This document shows, piece after piece, positions 1 to 5,096 of a stretch of 5,489 bases of DNA (the first letter of the stretch is position 1; each line of letters starts with the position of its first letter). The position numbers and the translations under genes were made by a program. The notes beneath the pieces were generated by a model. That model saw only the letters and a program-made list of their open reading frames with translations, did no database searches and was not told where the DNA came from. The stretch comes from an uncultured Trueperaceae bacterium (GTDB taxonomy: Bacteria > Deinococcota > Deinococci > Deinococcales > Trueperaceae), in assembly GCA_937911855.1 (NCBI GenBank), contig CALDPK010000115.1:1-5489 (forward strand). The letters are read 5' to 3'.

Positions 1-7
1 CTTACGA

Positions 8-31
8 GGCTTCCTCGGAGCCGCTTTTTTT
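8..31 (+). terminator. Rho-independent terminator of a gene left of the window
   Basis: Bases 8-13 (GGCTTC) pair with 17-22 (GGAGCC) around a 3-nt loop, including one G-T pair. After a 2-nt spacer (GC) there is a run of seven T at 25-31. An alternative stem, CGAGG (5-9) with CCTCG (13-17), uses the same bases. The T-run follows the hairpin only on the plus strand, so this ends a rightward transcript whose gene lies outside the window. It is convergent with the leftward GGDEF gene ending at 87. The 55 bp between show no T-tailed hairpin on the minus strand, only the 10-bp palindrome GCCAGCTGGC at 62-71. Confidence 0.75.
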
Positions 32-86
32 GTGGCCTACCCGCGTTGCAGGCCTGGTACAGCCAGCTGGCACGTTCGACGCCGCG

Positions 87-614
87 CTAGTGCCCCGGCA
101 TTTCCGCCGCTGCGTCGCGCTGCACGGCCACGCGGTTGCGTCCGGCGCGCTTGGCCTGCAGCAGCCGCTTGTCTGCCCGGAGCAGGGTGTCGGCCGCGTC
201 TGCGCCCTCGGACTCGTTGCTGGCGGCGACGCCTATGCTGACCGTGACCGTCAGGGAATGACCGGCGTCGATGGGGGTGCTGATCACGTGTTCCCGCACG
301 CGCCGCATGACGGCAGCACCTTCAGTGATGGTCGTGCCGGGCAGGACGATGACGAACTCGTCGCCGCCGTAGCGGAACAGCTCGTCGGTGGCGCGCAGGC
401 CGTGGATGGCGCGTTGGGCCACGGCGCGGATGGTGGCGTCGCCAGCGGCGTGGCCGTAAACGTCGTTGACTGTCTTCAGGTGGTCGACGTCGAGCATGGC
501 AACAGCGAAGTCACGGCCCGTGGACTCGTACTCGCGTTGCAGCAGGTCTACCCTGCTGGCAAGGTCCGCACGACCCAGGGCGCCGGTAAGTTCATCCAGC
601 TGCCGTCCTGTCAT
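87..614 (-). CDS. Stand-alone GGDEF domain diguanylate cyclase
   Basis: A 175-residue protein that is essentially one GGDEF domain, expected to make cyclic di-GMP from two GTP in the cytoplasm. The domain entry DELTG is at residues 7-11, the metal-binding segment LDVDHLK at 41-47, and YGHAAGD at 53-59. The active-site loop RYGGDEF is at 81-87. The product-inhibition I-site RATD is at 74-77, exactly five residues before GGDEF as RxxD requires. The closing ADKRLLQAKRAGRNRV element is also present. All catalytic and inhibitory residues are intact, so an active, feedback-inhibited cyclase is likely. There is no sensor domain, membrane segment or signal peptide; an in-frame TGA at 654-656 excludes a longer N-terminus from any ATG, GTG or TTG. 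The start ATG (612-614) has a purine-rich AGGGGAAGG, but 18 nt upstream, rather far. A weak TAACAT -10-like element (625-630) could give it its own promoter. It lies 46 bp downstream of pdxY on the same strand. Confidence 0.93.
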   Translation of the reverse strand: MTGRQLDELTGALGRADLASRVDLLQREYESTGRDFAVAMLDVDHLKTVNDVYGHAAGDATIRAVAQRAIHGLRATDELFRYGGDEFVIVLPGTTITEGAAVMRRVREHVISTPIDAGHSLTVTVSIGVAASNESEGADAADTLLRADKRLLQAKRAGRNRVAVQRDAAAEMPGH

Positions 615-660
615 TGTGCCGCTGATGTTAGGCCTTCCCCTCTGACAACTTAATCACCCT

Positions 661-1479
661 TCAGCGGACGTTCTTCGTGACCATTTCCTCGCTGTCCGCA
701 GCGATGCTGTCCAGCACAGCCCGCGCGACGCGCTCAGCGGCAGCGGCCGCCGCCTCTTCCAGGGTCCTGCCAGCCAGCAGTTCGCGGGTTATTCCCGCCG
801 CGAACATGTCGCCCGTACCGCGCACGTTCGAATCCAGGAACTGGTGCTTCAGAATCGTACTGTCAGTGCGGGTCACTAGGACCGACTGCATCTGGCCTGC
901 TTCCCATTCGTCCGGGGCGGCGCTGGTCGCCAGCACCCACTGCGTGCGGCCAGTGAGGATGCTGCGCGCTGCAGCGGCAACCTCGCTGCTCGTGTCGACC
1001 GGCATGCCACTGAGCTGGCCGAGTTCGAAAGCGTTGGGCGTCAGCCCGGTTGCCAGGGGCATCAGGTCCTGCCAGCCGTCGACCATGCCGGGGTGCGTGT
1101 AGATCCCCGTGTCGTGATCGCCCAGCACCGGGTCGATGTTGATGAGCAGCTCAGGCCGCAGTTCCAGCACCTGCTCAAGCCAGCTCCTGATGACCCCGGT
1201 CTGCTCGGGCTCACCCAGATAGCCGATCTGCACGGCCCGCAGGCTGTCCAGGGCGCGGTTGCGCAGCAGGTCGTCAAGCCAGCCCTTGAACCAGTCCAGC
1301 GGTACTGCCCCGCCGTGCACGGACGGGTAAACCGGTGTGCTGCTCAGGATTATGGTCGGCACCTGAGCTACCTGCAGGCCACCCGCCTGGAAGACCGGCA
1401 TCGCAGCCATGTTGCCGACGTTCCCGTACACAACCTGAGACTGGATTGTCACCACGTCAATCGCCAGCGGCTTGCTCAC
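661..1479 (-). CDS. pdxY: Pyridoxal kinase (PdxY/PdxK family)
   Basis: A 272-residue ribokinase-superfamily enzyme that would phosphorylate pyridoxal (and related B6 vitamers) with ATP to give PLP in the salvage pathway. The N-terminal SQVVYGNVGN is the family's substrate-side motif. NIDPVLGDHDTGIY in mid-protein is the DPVxGD element, followed by TPNAFELGQLSG. Near the C-terminus NVRGTGDMFAAG carries the anion-hole and catalytic GTGD (Asp about residue 224). Length fits the family (about 270-290). I take the GTG at 1477-1479 as start because the conserved domain begins within ten residues, a GGGAG ribosome-binding site lies 7 nt upstream, and the GTG overlaps the yggS stop as GTGA. This 4-bp overlap implies translational coupling with yggS. 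The N-terminal half departs from enterobacterial PdxY, so the exact vitamer preference is not certain; hydroxymethylpyrimidine kinase is a less likely alternative. Confidence 0.9.
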   Translation of the reverse strand: MSKPLAIDVVTIQSQVVYGNVGNMAAMPVFQAGGLQVAQVPTIILSSTPVYPSVHGGAVPLDWFKGWLDDLLRNRALDSLRAVQIGYLGEPEQTGVIRSWLEQVLELRPELLINIDPVLGDHDTGIYTHPGMVDGWQDLMPLATGLTPNAFELGQLSGMPVDTSSEVAAAARSILTGRTQWVLATSAAPDEWEAGQMQSVLVTRTDSTILKHQFLDSNVRGTGDMFAAGITRELLAGRTLEEAAAAAAERVARAVLDSIAADSEEMVTKNVR

Positions 1480-2234
1480 CGCGCCGCTCCCGGCCAGTAA
1501 TGGGCTTCATCGCGGTCACTGGGCCGGGCACCGAAAATGGCGGTACCGACCCGGACGGTGGTGGCTCCCTCGGCTATCGCCAGTTCGAAATCACCGGACA
1601 TGCCCATCGACAGTTCCTTCACCCGCGGGTCGAACTGCTGACACTCATCACGCAGGCCACGCAACTTCACGAAACAGGGCCGGACCCGCTCCAGGTCACT
1701 CGAGAACAGCGCGAGCGTCATCAGCCCGCGGACGCTCAGGCGTTCAAAAGGCGCCAGGCTCTTCACGAACTCAACCGCCTTCTCTGGCTCCACCCCGAAT
1801 TTGCTTTCCTCGCCCGAGGTGTTGACCTGCACGAACACGTCAAGCGTCCGGTCTTCCAGCTCCAGGCGGCGTTCCAGCGTCTCCGCCACCCGTTCGGAGT
1901 CCAGGGCGTGGAACTCGCTGGCCATGCGTGCCACGAACTTCGCCTTGTTGCGCTGCAGGTGACCAATCACGGCCCACCCCAGGTCCGGCAGCTCCTCCTG
2001 CATGGCGTCGTGCTTCTCCACGGCTTCCTGGACCTTGTTCTCGCCAAGCAGCCTTACTCCTGCTGCGTAGGCGGCGCGGATGCTGTCCGCACCGAAGGTC
2101 TTGCTGACGGGCAGCAGCCTGACAGTGTCAGGGTCACGGCCCGCTTCCTGCGCTGCAGCACTCATCCGGTCACGGATCGACTGCAGATTGCTTTTCACGT
2201 GAGACGCGAGGTTACTCGCGGATTCTTCAGTCAT
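1476..2234 (-). CDS. yggS: PLP homeostasis protein, YggS/PLPBP family
   Basis: A 252-residue cytoplasmic PLP-binding protein, a single TIM-barrel like the N-terminal domain of alanine racemase. The family has no known catalytic activity and buffers or carries PLP. The N-terminal helix is followed by LLPVSKTF, whose Lys45 is the expected PLP Schiff-base lysine. Then come GENKVQEAVEKH, the IGHLQRNK motif, VNTSGEESKFG, LSMGMSGDFELAI and VRVGTAIFGAR, the last binding the cofactor phosphate. All family signatures are present and length is normal (about 230-260). The frame stays open upstream to about 2567, but that stretch is antisense to the divergent ABC ATPase and matches nothing in the family. 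The ATG at 2232-2234 fits the domain and sits 7 nt after a TATACT -10, so the message is probably leaderless. Its stop overlaps the pdxY start by 4 bp, placing PLP production and PLP handling in one operon. Confidence 0.95.
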   Translation of the reverse strand: MTEESASNLASHVKSNLQSIRDRMSAAAQEAGRDPDTVRLLPVSKTFGADSIRAAYAAGVRLLGENKVQEAVEKHDAMQEELPDLGWAVIGHLQRNKAKFVARMASEFHALDSERVAETLERRLELEDRTLDVFVQVNTSGEESKFGVEPEKAVEFVKSLAPFERLSVRGLMTLALFSSDLERVRPCFVKLRGLRDECQQFDPRVKELSMGMSGDFELAIAEGATTVRVGTAIFGARPSDRDEAHYWPGAAR

Positions 2235-2236
2235 AA

Positions 2237-2310
2237 CCTGAAGTATAGGCTGGCTCACCCAAAAGTTTGGAGACTTCAGGACGTTCCTGACCTGACAATG
2301 ATGCTCAGGT
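2237..2310. repeat. Cluster of CCTGA/TCAGG inverted repeats, operator-like
   Basis: Five copies of one pentamer lie in 74 bp between the divergent genes: CCTGA at 2237, 2286 and 2291, and its complement TCAGG at 2276 and 2305. They build three perfect inverted repeats. CCTGAAGT (2237-2244) faces ACTTCAGG (2273-2280). TCAGGA (2276-2281) faces TCCTGA (2285-2290) across 3 nt. ACCTGA (2290-2295) faces TCAGGT (2305-2310) across 9 nt. The first overlaps the yggS -10, and the last spans part of the -35 and the spacer of the ABC promoter. This layout suits a dimeric repressor acting on both directions, but no regulator gene is visible and chance symmetry is possible. Confidence 0.4.
2242..2247 (-). 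promoter_or_regulatory. -10 element for yggS, leaderless geometry
   Basis: Reading the minus strand, TATACT (five of six to TATAAT) is followed by 7 nt (TCAGGTT) and then the yggS ATG. A start site about 7 nt after the -10 would fall on the A of that ATG, giving a leaderless mRNA. This agrees with the lack of a clear Shine-Dalgarno sequence. I see no good -35 at the 16-18 nt position (CCAAAC at 17 nt). Leaderless mRNAs with this layout are common in Deinococcus and actinobacteria. The element overlaps one arm of an 8-bp inverted repeat, so a repressor could cover it. Confidence 0.5.
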
Positions 2311-2319
2311 GGTAATAAT
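2292..2319 (+). promoter_or_regulatory. Sigma-70-like promoter of the ABC operon
   Basis: CTGACA (2292-2297) matches the -35 consensus TTGACA at five of six. AATAAT (2314-2319) matches the -10 at five of six. The spacer is 16 nt. Transcription would begin near 2326-2327, leaving a leader of about 38 nt before the ATPase start at 2365. The ACCTGA-N9-TCAGGT inverted repeat (2290-2310) lies over the -35 and spacer, a classic position for a repressor site. Confidence 0.5.
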
Positions 2320-2326
2320 GCGAACA

Positions 2327-2377
2327 ATGAAGACAGCCCCGAAGCCCATGCCCGAAGGCACGCCATGCTCAACCTGA
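2327..2377 (+). CDS. Possible 16-codon upstream ORF overlapping the ABC ATPase start
   Basis: ATG at 2327 opens MKTAPKPMPEGTPCST and ends at TGA 2375-2377, out of frame with the ATPase and overlapping its first 13 bases. The ATG lies exactly 7 nt after the AATAAT -10 element, the same geometry as TATACT before yggS, so the mRNA could start on this ATG and be translated leaderless. Termination at 2377 next to the ATPase AUG at 2365 would allow coupling or attenuation. An internal Met codon (2348) gives a shorter form. The ORF is too short for any coding signal, and the function is inferred only from position. Confidence 0.2.
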   Translation: MKTAPKPMPEGTPCST

Positions 2378-3306
2378 CAGCCACGAACCTGCGCCGCACT
2401 TTCCAGGACAACGTCGCCGTCAAGGACGTTTCACTGGAACTCCGGGAAGGCGAATCAGTCGGCCTGGTCGGACCCAACGGGGCCGGCAAGTCAACCACGA
2501 TTGCCATGCTGTCCACGCTGCTCAAACCAACGGCGGGCGACGTGACCCTTAATGGCGACAGTGTCATAAGCAGGCCCGAGCCGCTGAGGAAGATCCTGGG
2601 CGTCGTACCCCAGGAGATCGCACTCTACCCGGAACTGACAGCTGAGGAGAACCTGCGCTTCTTCGGCTCCCTGTACGGCCTGAAAGGCCAGGAGCTGAAC
2701 ACTGCCGTGGACGAAGCACTCGAGCTTGTTCAGTTGGGTGACCGGCGCAAGGAGTCGATCAAGAAGTACTCGGGCGGCATGAAACGACGCATCAACATCG
2801 CTGCGGCCCTGCTGCACGGTCCCCGCATCGTGATCATGGATGAACCGACCGTCGGCGTGGACCCGCAGTCGCGCAACCACATCCTTGAATCCGTCCGCAC
2901 GCTGAACCGCGATCACGGACTCACGGTGCTGTACACCAGCCATTACATGGAAGAAGTCGAGCAGCTGTGCGACCGCATCTACATCATGGATCACGGCGAG
3001 ATCATCGCTGAAGGAACCAAGGACGCGATCAAGGACCAGCTCGCCACCGAGACGACCATCGTGCTGCGCGTCGACGGCAACGCCGACAGGCTCGTCACCG
3101 CCCTGCAAGCGGTTGATTCCGTGCAGTCGGTGACCCTGGACCGGGATGGCGCGCTGAAGATCATCGCCAACAGCGACAACCGGCTGCTGGCCAACGTCAT
3201 GCGCGAAGCTGAAGCCGCCGGCGCACAGGTTACCGGCCTCAACCTGGAGCGGCCCAGCCTCGAGGACGTGTTCCTCCACCTCACCGGCCGCACCCTGCGC
3301 GATTGA
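2365..3306 (+). CDS. ABC transporter ATP-binding protein, DrrA/NatA type
   Basis: A 313-residue ATPase subunit that would drive an ABC-2 exporter at the inner face of the membrane. Walker A GPNGAGKST is at residues 36-44, the Q-loop VVPQE at 80-84 (Gln83), the signature YSGGMKRR at 135-142, Walker B IVIMDEP at 155-161 (Glu160 catalytic), the D-loop at VGVDP, and the H-loop TSHYMEE with His193. After about residue 220 there is a C-terminal accessory domain ending LERPSLEDVFLHLTGRTLRD, as in the DrrA/CcmA-like drug and ion exporter group. The start ATG has GAAGG six nt upstream, and no other in-frame start is nearby. The permease begins two bases after its stop, so the two form an operon. Substrate cannot be told from sequence; antibiotic, lipid or Na+ export are family options. 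Nearest homologs look like Gram-positive-style exporters. Confidence 0.95.
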   Translation: MLNLTATNLRRTFQDNVAVKDVSLELREGESVGLVGPNGAGKSTTIAMLSTLLKPTAGDVTLNGDSVISRPEPLRKILGVVPQEIALYPELTAEENLRFFGSLYGLKGQELNTAVDEALELVQLGDRRKESIKKYSGGMKRRINIAAALLHGPRIVIMDEPTVGVDPQSRNHILESVRTLNRDHGLTVLYTSHYMEEVEQLCDRIYIMDHGEIIAEGTKDAIKDQLATETTIVLRVDGNADRLVTALQAVDSVQSVTLDRDGALKIIANSDNRLLANVMREAEAAGAQVTGLNLERPSLEDVFLHLTGRTLRD

Positions 3307-3317
3307 GCATGCTCAAT
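3302..3317 (+). promoter_or_regulatory. 16-bp palindrome over the ATPase stop and permease start
   Basis: ATTGAGCATGCTCAAT is a perfect palindrome that contains the ATPase stop (TGA 3304-3306) and the permease ATG (3309-3311). In RNA it would fold as a 6-bp stem (AUUGAG with CUCAAU) with the loop CAUG, which puts the start codon in the loop. No Shine-Dalgarno sequence precedes the permease, so its translation probably depends on ribosomes finishing the ATPase and melting this structure. Functional meaning is inferred. Confidence 0.4.
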
Positions 3318-4151
3318 TTCCTGAAGAAAGACCTCAAGATCATCACGAGGGACCGCGGCGAGCTGGCGCTGCTGCTGCTCATGCCGCTCGTGCTCATAGC
3401 CATCCTGGGTTTCGCCCTGGGCGGGTTGCTTGGTGGTGACGCTGCCAGCAGCGAACCGCCCATCCACATCGAAGCGCTCCTCGTCGTTGAGGACGACATC
3501 GCCACGGGACGCAGCGCGTTCATAAGCACGCTCTCAGGCAGCGACGCCCCGCTGGCTGAGCGCGCCGGCCTGCTCGCCGCAGTTCAGACGTTCAACCCCA
3601 TCGACATCGTCCGCGGCTTCCTGACTGACGAAGGCCTTGCCGACCTGATGACCGTGACCGAGCTGCCCGCTGCTGAAGCGGTCAGTTCGCTGACCGCAGG
3701 GGACGCGCACGCTGTCATCACCATCCCCGCGGGGTTCAGCCACACCATGTACAGCCGCATGCTGCTGGCAGAAGGCGACAGCGCCGTGATCAACCTGCGC
3801 CTGGGTGACGAGGCGCCACTGAGCACCTCAATCGTCCGCGACCTGCTGCTGACCTTCGCGTCAGAGTTCAACCTGCAGACGGCCCTGCAGCAGATCCGGG
3901 CTGAGCAGGACGGTTTCTCACCAGAAGCACTGCAGGCTTCCGCCGGTCCGGAGCAGGTGACGGGCAGCATCGAGATCATCGGTGGCGACGCCCGCAGCGT
4001 GCCCGCGTTCGCTTACTACGCGTTCGCGATGGCGGTCATGTTCATGCTGTACCTGATCGGTGGCACCGCCACGCGCGCTTACCTTGAGCTCGTAAACAAC
4101 AACTTCGACCGGATAATGATCAGCAACGCCAGCGCCACCGGTTTCGTGTCG
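3309..4151 (+). CDS. ABC-2 type permease, C-terminus lost at a chimeric join
   Basis: The membrane partner of the ATPase just upstream. The cytoplasmic start MLNFLKKDLKIITRDRGE leads into a first membrane segment at about residues 18-42 (LALLLLMPLVLIAILGFALG). A long extracytoplasmic domain of about 190 residues follows, and a second membrane segment lies at about 234-256 (FAYYAFAMAVMFMLYLIGG). This is the layout of the DrrB/NatB/YhgN-like ABC-2 group, which normally has four more membrane helices. The family motif continues through FDRIMISNASATGF, then family similarity stops at about residue 281. The next bases, in the same frame, encode UvrD helicase sequence. About 100 residues and four helices are therefore missing. 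The join lies somewhere in 4143-4160. I consider the loss artefactual and not a real gene fusion. Confidence 0.88.
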
Positions 4152-4478
4152 TGGCTGGTCGCGACCCTGCAGTCCGAGGGGGCGGACGAGCGCCGCGACG
4201 CGGTCACCATCGCGACCTTCCACGCCGCCAAGGGACTGGAGTTTCCTCTGGTCTTCCTGCCTGGCTGGGAGGAAGGCCTATTCCCGCACCAGCGCGCGAT
4301 GGACGAAAGCGGCATGGCGGGCTTGGAGGAGGAGCGCCGACTCGCTTATGTCGGCATCACGCGGGCGCGCAAGCGGGTGACGATCACCTGTGCCGCCAAC
4401 CGGCGCGTCCACAATATGTGGCAGAGCGGACTTCCCTCGCGTTTCATCGCAGAACTGCCCGAGGAGCATGTCGACCGG
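4152..4478 (+). CDS. UvrD/PcrA helicase fragment, C-terminal motor motifs only
   Basis: About 109 codons of a superfamily 1A DNA helicase. AVTIATFHAAKGLEF is motif V, followed by PLVFLPGWEEGLFPHQ. LEEERRLAYVGITRARKRV is motif VI with its arginine finger, and RRVHNMWQSGLPSRFIAELPEEHVD is the conserved segment after it. The complete enzyme has about 700-800 residues. Motifs I to IV (more than 500 residues) and the C-terminal tail are absent, and no start codon or promoter belongs to it. From GLEFPLVF onward it reads like alphaproteobacterial UvrD. The first 30 residues (WLVATLQSEGADERRDAVTIATFHAAKGLE) look more like actinobacterial UvrD, so even this piece may be composite. It shares its frame with the permease. 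It cannot act as a helicase as it stands. Confidence 0.85.
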
Positions 4479-4481
4479 GCG

Positions 4482-5096
4482 GCCGAAGCCGGCGGCGACC
4501 AGCCGGTTGGGCGAGACGCCCTGGGAGACGAGATACTTGGCCACCGAGATGGCACGGCCGGCGCTGAGTTCCCAGTTGGAGGGGAAGCGCACATTGGAGA
4601 TCGGGCGCCGGTCGGTATGCCCGTCGATGCGCAGCACCCAGTTGATCTCGTCCGGAATTTCCTGCTCGAGTTGCAGAATGGCCTGCGCCAGGCTCTGCAG
4701 CTCCGGCAGGCCTTCGGCGCTGATCTCGGCCTCGCCGGCGTCGAACAGCACTTCGGACTGGAACACGAAGCGGTCGCCGACCACCCGCACGTCGGCACGG
4801 CCCTCGAGGATCTCGCGCAGGCGGCCGAAGAAGTCGGAGCGGTAGCGGCTGAGGTCCTGCACGCGCTGGGCGAGCGCCAGGTTCAGTCGGCGCCCGAGGT
4901 CGGCGATCTGGGTGCGGCTCTCGGTGTCGCGGGCCTCGGAAGCATCGAGCGCCTGCTCCAGCGCCGCGATCTGCGTGCGCAGCGCCGCCAGCTGCTGGTT
5001 GAGCAGGTTGACCTGCGCCGTTGCCTCGCGGGAGAGTTCCTGCTCTTCCTGCAGCTCGGACTCCAGGCCGGCGATGGTGGCGTCGCGATCGTCCTC
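4482..5096 (-). CDS. Coiled-coil plus OmpA-like peptidoglycan-binding protein, fragment
   Basis: About 205 codons on the minus strand. The first half is a heptad-rich coiled coil (about 5096-4880: AGLESELQEEQELS through QQLAALRTQIAALEQALD to IADLGRRLNLALAQRVQDL). Then RYRSDFFGRLREIL and VVGDRFVFQSEVLFDAGEAEIS lead into an OmpA/MotB C-terminal domain with IDGHTDRRPI and SNWELSAGRAISVAKYL. The Asp of HTD and the Arg of GRA are the residues that bind diaminopimelate in peptidoglycan. This arrangement is typical of an alphaproteobacterial membrane-anchored protein in which a single N-terminal membrane helix precedes the coil. Both ends are cut: the membrane anchor at the high-coordinate end, and everything after VAAGFG at the low end. 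The minus frame stays open on both sides, but those extensions are antisense to GlgC and UvrD coding sequence and are not part of the protein. Confidence 0.85.

Noticed and set aside
62..71. GCCAGCTGGC palindrome as a terminator for the GGDEF gene
   Set aside because: No loop of useful size and no T-run on the minus strand; it is also a short palindrome expected by chance in GC-rich DNA.
30..653. Plus-strand open frame of 207 codons opposite the GGDEF gene
   Set aside because: Shadow of the GGDEF gene; its translation has no recognisable motif, while the minus strand has an intact GGDEF domain with I-site.
2237..2310. Deinococcus radiation/desiccation response motif as the operator
   Set aside because: The inverted repeats share no core with the known TTATGTCAT-type palindrome.
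1335..2315. Long plus-strand open frame (326 codons) opposite pdxY and yggS
   Set aside because: It is antisense to two well-supported genes with full motifs; the translation is compositionally odd (rich in R, H, Q and L) and resembles no family.
2235..2567. A 111-codon N-terminal extension of YggS in the same open frame
   Set aside because: It runs antisense through the divergent ATPase and its promoter, has no similarity to the YggS family, and the family domain starts normally at the ATG at 2234.
2491..3279. Minus-strand open frame of 262 codons inside the ATPase gene
   Set aside because: Antisense shadow; the plus strand has every ABC motif.
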